Source: Blastococcus_B deserti (GTDB taxonomy: Bacteria > Actinomycetota > Actinomycetes > Mycobacteriales > Geodermatophilaceae). From it: DNA of 64,000 nucleotides. The position numbers were made by a program, and so were the translations under genes. The stretch is taken from assembly GCF_042682525.1 (NCBI RefSeq), contig NZ_JBHUHP010000030.1, positions 310,001 through 374,000 of the forward strand. Reading direction: 5' to 3'. Below the pieces are notes generated by a model. That model saw only the letters and a list, made by a program, of their open reading frames with translations. It had not been told where the DNA came from and did not search any database. Below are positions 18,394 through 27,099 of the stretch, one piece after another. Numbering within the stretch: position 1 is the stretch's first letter; every line of letters begins with the position of its first letter.

Positions 18394-19476
18394 TCAGGCG
18401 GACAGCCGCACTCCGGAGCCGCCGTCGAAGACGTGGACGCGTTCCGGATCCGTGGTGACGTAGATCGTCTCGCCCTTGCGGGGAACCCGTCCCGGCGCGA
18501 CACGGATGATCACCTGACCGGGCACACCGTCCAGGTCGCACTGCCCGTACACGAAGGCATCGGCACCCAGCTCCTCGACGACGGTCACGCGCACGGGCAG
18601 GCCGTCGCCGGACTCGCCGACCATCCGCCACGACTCCGGGCGCACCCCGACGGTGACGTCGCCGGTCATCTTCGCGGTGGTCTCCCGGTCGATGGGCAGG
18701 TGGTGACCGTCGATCACCACTCCGCCCTCGCTCGGCTTCGCCGAGAGCAGGTTCATCGCGGGAGAGCCGATGAAGCCGGCCACGAACACGTTCGCGGGGC
18801 GCTCGTAGAGCCTGAGCGGGCTGTCCACCTGCTGGAGGACGCCGTCCTTCATCACCGCGACGCGATCACCCATCGTCATGGCCTCGACCTGGTCGTGCGT
18901 GACGTAGAGCGTGGTGATGCCCAGGCGCTGCTGCAGCGCGGCGATCTGCGTGCGCGTGGACACGCGGAGCTTCGCGTCCAGGTTGGAGAGCGGCTCGTCC
19001 ATGCAGAACACCTGCGGATGGCGGACGATGGCCCGCCCCATGGCCACCCGCTGGCGCTGGCCACCGGACAGAGCCTTGGGCTTGCGGTCCAGGTAGGGCT
19101 CGAGGTCGAGCAGCTTGGCCGCCTCCTTGACCCGCGCCATCCGCTCCTCCTTGCCCACCTTGGAGAGCTTCAGGGCGAAGGCCATGTTCTCGGCGACGTT
19201 CATGTGCGGATAGAGCGCGTAGCTCTGGAACACCATCGCGATGTCACGGTCCTTGGGCTGGAGGTGCGTGACGTCGCGGTCGCCGATCAGGATGTGGCCG
19301 TCGTCCACCTCCTCCAGGCCGGCGACCATGCGGAGACTGGTCGACTTCCCGCAGCCCGAAGGTCCGACCAGCACCATGAACTCGCCGTCCTCGATCTCCA
19401 GATCCAGGCCGTCGACGGCGGGGCGGGTGCCCCCCGGGTAGAGCCGTGTGGCGCCGCGGTAGGTCACGGATGCCAT
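18394..19476 (-). CDS. Sugar ABC transporter ATPase, MalK/UgpC/MsmK type
   Basis: A 360-residue ATPase subunit that energises carbohydrate uptake. Walker A is GPSGCGKSTS (about 38-47), the signature is LSGGQRQRVAMGRA, Walker B is VFCMDEPLSNLD and the switch His lies in TLYVTHDQVEA. The C-terminal TOBE/OB regulatory domain (about 235-360) is the type present in MalK and UgpC. It is the last gene of a four-gene transporter set (binding protein, two permeases, ATPase); a 146-base gap separates it from the second permease. One such ATPase often serves several transporters in actinobacteria. Confidence 0.95.
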   Translation of the reverse strand: MASVTYRGATRLYPGGTRPAVDGLDLEIEDGEFMVLVGPSGCGKSTSLRMVAGLEEVDDGHILIGDRDVTHLQPKDRDIAMVFQSYALYPHMNVAENMAFALKLSKVGKEERMARVKEAAKLLDLEPYLDRKPKALSGGQRQRVAMGRAIVRHPQVFCMDEPLSNLDAKLRVSTRTQIAALQQRLGITTLYVTHDQVEAMTMGDRVAVMKDGVLQQVDSPLRLYERPANVFVAGFIGSPAMNLLSAKPSEGGVVIDGHHLPIDRETTAKMTGDVTVGVRPESWRMVGESGDGLPVRVTVVEELGADAFVYGQCDLDGVPGQVIIRVAPGRVPRKGETIYVTTDPERVHVFDGGSGVRLSA

Positions 19477-19622
19477 CGTTGCTTCCTCTCCTTCACCGGC
19501 AGGTGGGCCGGTCGGTCAGTGCGGGGGAGTGCGTCCAGGTGCCCTTATCGACGAGGGCGGCTCGATCGCGGCCGGGGCGGCTGGGCAGCCGCGGCGCCGG
19601 CACGTCGTGGGGCGCCGCCGGG

Positions 19623-20465
19623 TCAGCCCTTCACCGCACCGGCGGTGATGCCGGCGATGAAGTACCGCTGGGCGAAGGTGAACACCAGCAGGATCGGCAC
19701 GAGCAGCAGGGCGGACACCGCCATGAGCTGTCCCCACTCGATGGTGTGCGAACCGATCAGGCTCAGGACGCCGAGGGGCAGCGTGCGCTTGCTCTCGTCG
19801 GTGAGGAACACCAGCGAGTACATGAAGTCCTGCCACGCCATGAAGAACACGTAGATCCCCACGGCCGCGACACCGGGCTTGGCGAGGGGCACGATCACCC
19901 GCCAGTAGGCGCCGAACTCGCTCAGCCCGTCCATCCGGGCCGCTTCCTCGAGCTCCATCGGGATGCCCATGAGAAAGCCGCGCAGCAACCAGATCGCCAC
20001 CGGCAGCGTGAAGGTCATGAAGGCGACCATGAGACCGAACCGGCTGTTGAGCAGCCCCAGCGTGTCGGCGGCCCGGTACAGCGGCACCAGGAGCACCGCC
20101 TGCGGGAGCAGCTGCGACACCAGCACGCCCACGAGGATCGGCTTGCGGCCGCGGGTGCCCGTCCTCGTCAGGGTGAAGCACGCCAGCAGCGCGAAGGCGA
20201 GGCACATCACCGTGGTGCCGAGGCAGACGATCACGCTGTTGGCGAAGAACAGCATCGTGTCGGTCGTGAGGACGTCCGCGTAGTTGGCGAACGTGATGTC
20301 GCTCGGGAGGAACCGCGGAGGGCTGGAGAAGACCTCGCTGCGTGGCTTGAGCGACGTGGTGACCAACCAGAACACCGGGCCCAGGACGAACACCGCCAGG
20401 ACCGCGGCTGCGACGTAGATGCCTGCCTGCCGGCCGGCCTTCTTGCGGGCGATGGAGACGGACAT
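19623..20465 (-). CDS. Carbohydrate ABC transporter permease, MalG type
   Basis: A 280-residue inner-membrane permease with six membrane segments. The cytoplasmic EAA loop reads ELEEAARMDGLSEFGAYWRVIVPLAKP (about 183-209). Its ATG overlaps the stop of the upstream permease, so the two are translationally coupled and form the heterodimeric channel. Confidence 0.94.
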   Translation of the reverse strand: MSVSIARKKAGRQAGIYVAAAVLAVFVLGPVFWLVTTSLKPRSEVFSSPPRFLPSDITFANYADVLTTDTMLFFANSVIVCLGTTVMCLAFALLACFTLTRTGTRGRKPILVGVLVSQLLPQAVLLVPLYRAADTLGLLNSRFGLMVAFMTFTLPVAIWLLRGFLMGIPMELEEAARMDGLSEFGAYWRVIVPLAKPGVAAVGIYVFFMAWQDFMYSLVFLTDESKRTLPLGVLSLIGSHTIEWGQLMAVSALLLVPILLVFTFAQRYFIAGITAGAVKG

Positions 20466-21397
20466 CAGTCCAGCCCTCCGGCCTTGTTGAGCTGTCGCAG
20501 GTACACGACGGTGAAGATGGACAGGAGCACGACCGAGATCACTCCGTAGGCCCCCGCCACGCCGTAGCGCACGTTCTGGAAGGCCTCGCGGTAGATGTAG
20601 GTCGGGAAGATCTCCGTGGAGCTACCGGGTCCGCCCGCCGTCATCACGTACACGAGGTCGAAGTAGTTGAAGGTCCAGACGGTGGTGAGCAGCAACGTCG
20701 TCCGGATCGTCGGCGCCATGGCCGGGAGCGTGACGTGGATGAAGACCTGCCACGGGTTCGCGCCGTCCGAGCGTGCCGCCTCGCGCAGATCATTGGGTAC
20801 ACCCTGGTAGGCGGCCATGTACATGACCGTCGAGAGCGGGAAGCCCTTCCAGATCGCCGCGATCACGACCGCGGCCAGCGCCGTGCTGGCCTGGCCGAGC
20901 CACGCCGGGTTGCCCTCCACGAGGCCGGTACCCCCGGCCACGGCGTTCACCGGCCCGAGGTACGGGTCGTAGAGCAGCTTCCAGAGGACACCGGCGATGA
21001 TGCCCGGCATGATCCACGGCAGGATCACCAGGCTTCGCAGTGCCAGCCGCCCGCGGAACTTCTGCGAGAGCAGGATCGCGCTGCCGAGCCCCAGCACGAA
21101 TTGGGCCGCGACGACCGCGATCGTCCAGATCAGCGAGTTCTTCAGGACGGTGAGGAAGGTGTCCGAGCCGAGGATGGTGCTGTAGTTCGCCAGCCCGGCG
21201 AAATCCGGGTCGGGATTGATGAACGAGCTGGTCGTGAAGCTCAGGTAGACCGCGGTGGCGAGGGGATAGGCCACCAGGGCGCCGAGCAGGGCGACCGGCG
21301 GGACGATGCACAGGACGCGGAGCGCCGTCTGGCGGGTGTGCCGGCGCTTCTCTTGCGCGACGGCCTGCCCCGGGGCGAGACGCTCGGCTACGGACAT
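20465..21397 (-). CDS. Carbohydrate ABC transporter permease, MalF type
   Basis: A 310-residue permease starting at ATG 21397 (MSVAERLAPGQAVAQEKRR), with gaggaag upstream. Six membrane segments follow a basic cytoplasmic lead. The EAA loop is DLREAARSDGANPWQVFIHVTLP. It lies 70 bases downstream of the binding-protein gene, and a 16-bp perfect hairpin occupies that gap. Confidence 0.93.
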   Translation of the reverse strand: MSVAERLAPGQAVAQEKRRHTRQTALRVLCIVPPVALLGALVAYPLATAVYLSFTTSSFINPDPDFAGLANYSTILGSDTFLTVLKNSLIWTIAVVAAQFVLGLGSAILLSQKFRGRLALRSLVILPWIMPGIIAGVLWKLLYDPYLGPVNAVAGGTGLVEGNPAWLGQASTALAAVVIAAIWKGFPLSTVMYMAAYQGVPNDLREAARSDGANPWQVFIHVTLPAMAPTIRTTLLLTTVWTFNYFDLVYVMTAGGPGSSTEIFPTYIYREAFQNVRYGVAGAYGVISVVLLSIFTVVYLRQLNKAGGLD

Positions 21398-21424
21398 GCT
21401 CACGTGGGTCTTCCTCACGGTCGG

Positions 21425-21461
21425 GGCATGCGTGCCCGGCGGGATGCCGGGCACGCATGCC
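21425..21461 (-). promoter_or_regulatory. 16-bp perfect hairpin between binding protein and permease genes
   Basis: Positions 21425-21440 pair perfectly with 21446-21461 around a five-base loop. It starts 6 bases beyond the binding-protein stop and ends 27 bases before the MalF-type start. In other maltose-type operons such a hairpin allows partial termination or protects the upstream transcript, giving more binding protein than permease. That role is inferred here. Confidence 0.8.
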
Positions 21462-21467
21462 GCCGGA

Positions 21468-22754
21468 CTAGCTGTTGGTGTCGATGATTTCCTGCATCTG
21501 CTTCGCGGCATCGGTCAGGACCGACTTCACGTCCGCGCCGCCGATGATCTCCTGCACGGCTGCCTGCTGGACCTGGGAGAGCTGCGGATAGACCGGCGAT
21601 GCGGGACGCGGCCGCCCGCCCGCCAGCGCCGCCAGGATGACCTCGGGCTGCTGCCGGTTCTCGTTCACGAACTGCTCACCGGCCGACTGGAGTGCGGGAA
21701 TCAGGGAGTTGACCGCCGCCTGGTTCTCCGGCTGGCTCAGCGTCTCGATCAGCTCGAAGGCCAGGTCCTGGTTCTCGCTCTTGGCGTTCACCGCCAGGTT
21801 CCAGCCGCCGAGCGCCCCCACGAACTCCTTGCCGTCGGGCGCGGGCGGCAGCGCGATCCGCCAGTCGAACTGCGCCGCGTTCTTCATGGTGTCCTGCTGC
21901 CACGAACCGTCGAGGATCATGGCCGCCTTGCCCGCGGTGAACTGGTTCACGACGTCCTGCTCGCAGGCGCCGGCCGAGCCGGCGGGGGAGTACTGCAGGA
22001 GGGTCTGGTACTGCTCGAACGCCTCCACGTTCTCCGGCGAGTCGAAGACGACGTCACCGGACTCGTCGAGGATCTCGCCACCGTTGGAGAAGATGAACGA
22101 GTCGGTCAGGACCGACGACGTCTCGTCCTTGCAGCCGATGAGGCCGATGCCGAAGGAGTTCGGCGGCTGGTTGAGCTTCGCCGCCGCGTCGTTCCACTCC
22201 GACCAGGTCTTCGGCGGGTTGTCCGGGTCGAGACCCGCGGCCCGGAACAGATCGGCGTTGTAGTACATCTGCTCCCAGACGTCGAAGTTCAGGGGCACGC
22301 CCCACATCTGGTCGTCGTACTGGTTGGACTGCCAGGCGCCCTCGAAGAAGTCGTCCTCCTTGATGACGTCGGACTCCCCGATGCGGTCGTCCAGCGGCGC
22401 GATCAGGCCGGCGGCGGCGAACTCGGGCGTCCACACCTGGTCGAGGGTCATGACGTCCGGACCGGTGCCGCCCTTCATGGCCACGAGCATCTTGTCGCGG
22501 TACTGGGCGAACGGGAACGTCTCCACCTTGACGGTGACCCCCGGGTGCGCCTCCTCGAACTGCTCGACGACGCCGGCGTAGCCCTCGGCGATGTCCTTCG
22601 CCGACTGCTCCTGGTCCCAGATCGTGATGACCTGGGAGCCACCCTCGTCACCGGAGCCAGAACCTCCGCCGCATCCGGTCGTGACGCTCACCAACGCCAA
22701 CACCGCCGCGCCCATCAGCGCCGGACGCTTCAACCTGGTCAATGGACCCTCCAC
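21468..22754 (-). CDS. Extracellular solute-binding lipoprotein, family 1 (sugar)
   Basis: A 428-residue lipoprotein that captures sugar outside the membrane for the adjacent permeases. The signal peptide ends with the lipobox VSVTTGCGGG (Cys about residue 28), followed by a Gly/Ser linker. The body has the type of fold seen in MalE/UgpB: ITIWDQEQSAKDIAEGYAGV, FPFAQYRDKMLVAMKGG and GPDVMTLDQVWTPEFAAAG. The C-terminus is intact. It is the first gene of the transporter operon, and a LacI-type operator candidate lies about 35 bases upstream. Confidence 0.94.
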   Translation of the reverse strand: MEGPLTRLKRPALMGAAVLALVSVTTGCGGGSGSGDEGGSQVITIWDQEQSAKDIAEGYAGVVEQFEEAHPGVTVKVETFPFAQYRDKMLVAMKGGTGPDVMTLDQVWTPEFAAAGLIAPLDDRIGESDVIKEDDFFEGAWQSNQYDDQMWGVPLNFDVWEQMYYNADLFRAAGLDPDNPPKTWSEWNDAAAKLNQPPNSFGIGLIGCKDETSSVLTDSFIFSNGGEILDESGDVVFDSPENVEAFEQYQTLLQYSPAGSAGACEQDVVNQFTAGKAAMILDGSWQQDTMKNAAQFDWRIALPPAPDGKEFVGALGGWNLAVNAKSENQDLAFELIETLSQPENQAAVNSLIPALQSAGEQFVNENRQQPEVILAALAGGRPRPASPVYPQLSQVQQAAVQEIIGGADVKSVLTDAAKQMQEIIDTNS

Positions 22755-22787
22755 TTGGACTTGGACCCCGTGGCGTAGCAGGCTCGG

Positions 22788-22803
22788 GGAAAAACGATTT
22801 ACC
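22788..22803. promoter_or_regulatory. Candidate LacI-family operator upstream of the transporter operon
   Basis: GGAAAAACGATTTACC is an imperfect palindrome with the central CG typical of LacI-family sites. It sits just before the binding-protein gene. A similar site occurs at 25097-25111, next to lacI itself. Confidence 0.5.
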
Positions 22804-22947
22804 GATCGTGCATGTGACGCGGGTCGCTGTCAAGGGGCCGGTACGGACGTGCGTCCGGCGCGTCCCGAGCGGCCCCGGCCGGTTCCGGTCGGGCGGCTCG
22901 GACGCCGGGGCCCCCGGCCGCCGACGCCGCCGGAGAAGGTGTGGCCG

Positions 22948-23973
22948 TCAGGCCGACGTCGGCTGGAACGTGAGCCGGTAGTGACGCGACTCCCCGGGTT
23001 CCAGCACGGGCAGGGCGCCGGTGCTCCGGGCGGTCGCGCGGCCCTCGATCACGGGGCAGTTGGCCGGCTCGAGCCCGAGGACGTAAGCGCCGGAGCCGAG
23101 CATCTTCCACTGGAAGAGGTGGGGGAGCTCCCGGGGGTCGAATGTCATCGCCAGGGCGAGGCCGAGCCGCGGGTTGGAGAGCACCGCACGGACCTCCGTG
23201 GAGCCGGCGGACAGCCGGTGCCGGAAGACCTGTTCGGGGAACGGGTGCGTCGGGGGGCCGAACGAGTCCCACTCGTGCACGCCGGCGCGGGCGTCCTCGT
23301 CCCGGGGCACCACCTCGGCGCTGGGGAGGCGCAGGGTCGCCCCCTCGTCGAGCAGCGGCCACCCGAGGTTCACGTGGTAGAGGATCATCTGCGGCTGGGC
23401 GGCCGGGCCGAGGTTGGTCACCACGTCGTCGATGCTCAGTTCGCCGGTCCCGAGGCGGCAGCGGATCTCCCGACGGAGCTCGAGGTTCTCGCCGAACAGC
23501 CGCGCCTGGCGCACGCGGCCGGACACGGTGATCTCGTAGTCGCCGTCGTCGGTCCACCGCCCACCGTGACCCACCTGGTCGGCCTGCAGCGTTCCCGCGA
23601 GCCCGTGCAGCGGGTAGTCCTCGCCCTCGTCCCGCGACGGCGATCCGAAGGCGTCGAGGCCGCAGGTGCTGACCAGGCCTCCGGGGAAGACCCTCAGCCA
23701 GCCCATCGGCGTCGAGTCGCGGTTCCACGGTCCGACCAGGCCGCTCGGGGACATCCACGCCATGGGGACACCCCGGAACGAGAAGGCGCCGATGTCCAGG
23801 GCTCGGTCCGGGTGGACGTCGAAGGCCACGTCTCCGCACCGGACGGCGATCCGGCGCATGCCCCGGCCCGGCCCCTCGGTCTCGGTGAGCGCGGTGCTGC
23901 TCGCCACGTGCTCAACGCGACCGACCCGGTCCCTCAGGGACTCGGGGCTCTGAGTTGCACCGAAGAGGTTCAC
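22948..23973 (-). CDS. DUF4432 / aldose-1-epimerase-like protein
   Basis: A 341-residue protein of the galactose-mutarotase superfamily, DUF4432 branch, expected to interconvert sugar anomers or epimers. Recognisable segments are FDVHPDRALDIGAFSFRGVP (about 52-71), YPLHGLAGTLQADQ (about 120-133) and YHVNLGWPLLDEGA. It overlaps the lacI stop by 4 bases and is transcribed after lacI, so the regulator and mutarotase form an operon. Confidence 0.85.
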   Translation of the reverse strand: MNLFGATQSPESLRDRVGRVEHVASSTALTETEGPGRGMRRIAVRCGDVAFDVHPDRALDIGAFSFRGVPMAWMSPSGLVGPWNRDSTPMGWLRVFPGGLVSTCGLDAFGSPSRDEGEDYPLHGLAGTLQADQVGHGGRWTDDGDYEITVSGRVRQARLFGENLELRREIRCRLGTGELSIDDVVTNLGPAAQPQMILYHVNLGWPLLDEGATLRLPSAEVVPRDEDARAGVHEWDSFGPPTHPFPEQVFRHRLSAGSTEVRAVLSNPRLGLALAMTFDPRELPHLFQWKMLGSGAYVLGLEPANCPVIEGRATARSTGALPVLEPGESRHYRLTFQPTSA

Positions 23974-25007
23974 CGTGGTCTCCGTCGATCGGCGGAACGG
24001 GGCGGGGCGGTGGACGCTCGGGGAATGAGCTGAGGTTCGGGGGTGGTGAGCAGCTCCTGGCGGGGAGGGGCGCCGTCGAGCCGCTCGATGAGCAGCTGCA
24101 CCGCCCGGCGTCCCAGCTCCTCCAGGGGCAGGCGGACCGCGGTCAGTGGTGGGCTCGCGTACTCGGCGGCCCAGGAGTCGTGGTGGGTCACGACGGAGAT
24201 GTCGTCGGGCACCTGCAGCCCTGCGCCGCGGATGGCGGCCAGGGCCCCGAGTGCCGCCAGGAGCGTGCCGGCGACGACGCCGGTGGGGCGGACCGGGTTG
24301 GCGAGTAGCTCCATCATCCCGGCATAGCCCGTCTCCGGGCGCCCGCCCCCCACGGCCACCATCTCCGGGGGTGCGGGGAGCCCGGCGTGGGACAGGGCCT
24401 GCTGCCAGCCCTCCTGGCGGTCCAGCGCACGCCGGGTGGTCCCCCCGATCGCCAGGTGCGCGACGTCGACGTGGCCGAGGGCGAGCAGGTGCGCGGTGGC
24501 CATCCGCGACGCCCGGACGTCGTCGAGGGCGACGCCGTAGAGCGGGTCCTCCACCCGCTCGTTGACGATCACGAACGGCAGCTTGGTGGCCAGCACGTTC
24601 TCGAGGACCACGTCGTCCGCCAGCAGGCCGTCGCGCTGCAGCAGCAGCCCGTCGACGGCCCTGCCGGGGACGAAGCGGTGCAGGGCCGCGGGGTCGGTCG
24701 CCAGGGCGTCGACCTCGATGGCGACGAGCAGGAAGTCGGCGCTGCGCGCCGCATCCTCCGCGCCACTGAAGATCTGGGCGTAGACGGGGCTCGTCAGGTG
24801 CCGGAGGGCCACCCCCAGCGCTCCGACCCGGGTTCCCCGCAGGGCCCGCGCGGCGCGGTTGGGCGTGTAGTTCAGCTCTGCCGCGACGGAAAGGACCCGC
24901 AGGCGCGTCTCCGGGCGCACCCGCACGGTCGGGTCGCCGTTGAGGAGGCGGGACACGGTGGACGGCGCCACGCCGGCGCGAGCCGCCACTTCCTTGATGG
25001 TTGCCAT
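23970..25007 (-). CDS. LacI-family transcriptional regulator
   Basis: A 345-residue repressor. The N-terminal helix-turn-helix TIKEVAARAGVAPSTVSRLL (residues 3-22) and the hinge region LNYTPNRAARALRG are followed by a periplasmic-binding-protein-like effector domain with GVVAGTLLAALGALAAIRGAG and PDDISVVTHHDSW. It probably controls the divergent catabolic operon starting at 25154, the DUF4432 gene and the transporter operon. An operator candidate lies midway in the 146-base divergent gap. The inducer is unknown. Confidence 0.95.
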   Translation of the reverse strand: MATIKEVAARAGVAPSTVSRLLNGDPTVRVRPETRLRVLSVAAELNYTPNRAARALRGTRVGALGVALRHLTSPVYAQIFSGAEDAARSADFLLVAIEVDALATDPAALHRFVPGRAVDGLLLQRDGLLADDVVLENVLATKLPFVIVNERVEDPLYGVALDDVRASRMATAHLLALGHVDVAHLAIGGTTRRALDRQEGWQQALSHAGLPAPPEMVAVGGGRPETGYAGMMELLANPVRPTGVVAGTLLAALGALAAIRGAGLQVPDDISVVTHHDSWAAEYASPPLTAVRLPLEELGRRAVQLLIERLDGAPPRQELLTTPEPQLIPRASTAPPRSADRRRPR

Positions 25008-25096
25008 GTCGTCCTCGCCGCTCCCCCCAGCCGCCCGAGATCCTAGGTGTCGGACTGTGGTTGACAGCCCATCGGCAGTGCGTCGAGACTAGTTTA

Positions 25097-25111
25097 GGAA
25101 AACGTTTCTCC
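25097..25111. promoter_or_regulatory. Candidate LacI-family operator between lacI and the SDR operon
   Basis: GGAAAACGTTTCTCC contains the perfect palindrome AAACGTTT with a central CG. It is placed between the divergent starts of lacI (25007) and the dehydrogenase gene (25154), the usual location for autoregulation. Confidence 0.6.
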
Positions 25112-25153
25112 GGCGTCCAGAGCGGCGACTGGAGAGGAGACGGAAGGCGACGC

Positions 25154-25939
25154 GTGAAGAGGCTTCAAGGCAGGGCGTGCGTGGTGACCGGTGGGGCGGC
25201 GGGCATCGGCGAGGCGATCGTCGTGCGCCTGGTCGAGGAGGGGGCCCACGTCGCCGTCGCGGACGTGGACGGCGAGCGGGCCCAGGAGCTGGCCGAGCGG
25301 CTCTCGGGTTCGGACGGGGAGGTCTTGGCCGGGCGCGTGGACGTGTCCGTGCCGTCCGAGGTGGCGGACTTCGTGGAGCGAGCGGCTCAGGCCTTCGGGC
25401 GGCTGGACGGCATCGTCAACAACGCCGGCGTCGCGATCCCGGGCAGCGCCGAGGACATCTCCGAGGCCGACTGGGACCGCGTCATGTCGGTCAACCTCAA
25501 GGGGGTGTGGGCGGGGATGAAGTACGCCATCCCGCACCTGCGTGCGGCGGGTGGCGGCTCCATCGTCAACATGTCGAGCGTCCAGGCCCTCGTCGGTTTC
25601 CCGGGATGGGCCGGCTATGCCGCCACCAAGGGCGCCATCCTCTCCCTGACCCAGCAGGCGGCGGTGGAGTACGGCCCGGAGCGGATCCGGGTCAACTGCA
25701 TCGCCCCCGGAACGATCATGACGCCGATGAACCAGCGCATCTTCGAGACGGCGCCGGATCCGGACAGCCTGATCGCGAGCTGGAACGCCTCCCACGCGTT
25801 GCGCCGCTTCGGCGAGTCGGCCGAGGTCGCGGCCGCGACGGCGTTCCTCCTCTCCGACGACGCGTCCTTCGTGACCGGCACCTGCCTGCGCGTCGACGGC
25901 GGATTGACCGTCCTGGGCCCGTCGGGTCAGGCGACCTGA
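25154..25939 (+). CDS. SDR family NAD(P)-dependent dehydrogenase
   Basis: A 261-residue classical short-chain dehydrogenase. The cofactor motif is TGGAAGIG (about 12-19), NNAG at about 88-91, and the catalytic residues are Ser in NMSSVQALVG and the YAATK pair. The acidic residue after strand 2 (ADVDGE) favours NAD+. GTG start with ggagaggagacgg upstream. As first gene of the LacI-controlled operon it may oxidise the imported sugar to its lactone or a later hydroxy-acid intermediate; substrate specificity cannot be read from sequence. Its stop overlaps the next start (tgatg). Confidence 0.93.
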   Translation: MKRLQGRACVVTGGAAGIGEAIVVRLVEEGAHVAVADVDGERAQELAERLSGSDGEVLAGRVDVSVPSEVADFVERAAQAFGRLDGIVNNAGVAIPGSAEDISEADWDRVMSVNLKGVWAGMKYAIPHLRAAGGGSIVNMSSVQALVGFPGWAGYAATKGAILSLTQQAAVEYGPERIRVNCIAPGTIMTPMNQRIFETAPDPDSLIASWNASHALRRFGESAEVAAATAFLLSDDASFVTGTCLRVDGGLTVLGPSGQAT

Positions 25940-27099
25940 TGTCGTCGACCGTCGACCTGACCGTCCTCTGCTGGGACCACCCCCGCTGCACGGCCCCTGT
26001 CACGGCCGCCGTGCGGGAGTGGGAGCGCCTCAACCCCGGCGTGCGGATGAGGGTCACCGCCCGGCCGCTCGCCTCCTTCAACGACCAACCGCTGACCGAG
26101 ATCGCCGGGTCGGCCGACCTGCTGTTCATCGACCATCCGATGGTCGGCGAGGCCGCGCACAGCGGGGCGCTGCTGCCGCTCGACGACCTGGTGGGTGAGG
26201 ACGTGCTCGGTGCGCTCGCCGCGGACTCGGTCGGCGCCAGTCACGCCACCTACACGTGGGACGGCCGGCAATGGGCGACGGCGGTGGACGCCGCGTGCCA
26301 CGTGGCGGTCGTGGACGGCACGCGGGCCGGGGCGCTGTTCCAGGAGGTGCCGCGTAGCTGGGACGACGTGCTGGAGCTGGCCCGACGGGCTCCCGGTTCC
26401 GTCGCGATCCCGCTCTATCCCTCGGACGCCGTCCTGTCCGTGCTGTCGATCACGGGCAACCTTCGCGCCCACGGCGAGGCCGCCGACGGGTTCTGGTCGC
26501 TGGAGGCCGTGCGCATCTTCTGTGAACTGGTCCGCCGGGTGGATCCGCGCTGCTTCGACCTGAACCCCCCGCGCTTGCTGGACCTGATGTCGGCCGGCCC
26601 GGCTGCCGACGCTCCGGTCTACGCGCCGCTGTTGTTCGGGTACACCAACTACCAGCGCCCCACGGCTCCCGGCCGCCGTCTGTCGTTCGTCGACGTCCCC
26701 TCCGTCGGCGCCGATCCGGCGGGGGCGGTCCTGGGCGGGGCCGGTCTCGCGGTCAGCGTCAGGAGCGCGCATCCGGTGGAGGCGGCGCGGTTTGCCGCGT
26801 GGCTGACCGGGGTGGACGCCCAGCGGGGGATCGTGCTGCCGAACGAGGGTCAGCCGGGCAGCCGGGCGGTGTGGCACGACGAGGCCGCGGATGCCGTCGT
26901 GGGCGGCTTCTTCTCCGGGACGCGGGCGACGATCGAGTCCTCGCACGTGCGACCCCGGGACCCGTGGTGGCCGGGCTACCAGGACGCGGCGGGGATCGCG
27001 CTGGTGGACCTGCTGCGCACCGCCGCTCCGCCGGCCGCCATCCACGACCACCTCACCCGCATGCTCGACGGGAAGCGCAGCAAGGAGATCTCGCAGTGA
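25939..27099 (+). CDS. Solute-binding-fold protein without a signal peptide
   Basis: A 386-residue protein with the sequence style of family 1 extracellular solute-binding proteins: LTVLCWDHPRCTAPVTAAVREWERLNPGV, then SADLLFIDHPMVGEAAHSGALLPLDDL and PRSWDDVLELARRA. It starts MSSTVDLTVLCWDH with no hydrophobic signal or lipobox, so it should stay in the cytoplasm. It is coupled by overlaps to the SDR gene before it and the CaiB gene after it. Possible roles are an intracellular sensor, a substrate buffer, or a protein secreted by an unrecognised route. The fold is fairly clear; the role is unknown. Confidence 0.75.
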   Translation: MSSTVDLTVLCWDHPRCTAPVTAAVREWERLNPGVRMRVTARPLASFNDQPLTEIAGSADLLFIDHPMVGEAAHSGALLPLDDLVGEDVLGALAADSVGASHATYTWDGRQWATAVDAACHVAVVDGTRAGALFQEVPRSWDDVLELARRAPGSVAIPLYPSDAVLSVLSITGNLRAHGEAADGFWSLEAVRIFCELVRRVDPRCFDLNPPRLLDLMSAGPAADAPVYAPLLFGYTNYQRPTAPGRRLSFVDVPSVGADPAGAVLGGAGLAVSVRSAHPVEAARFAAWLTGVDAQRGIVLPNEGQPGSRAVWHDEAADAVVGGFFSGTRATIESSHVRPRDPWWPGYQDAAGIALVDLLRTAAPPAAIHDHLTRMLDGKRSKEISQ

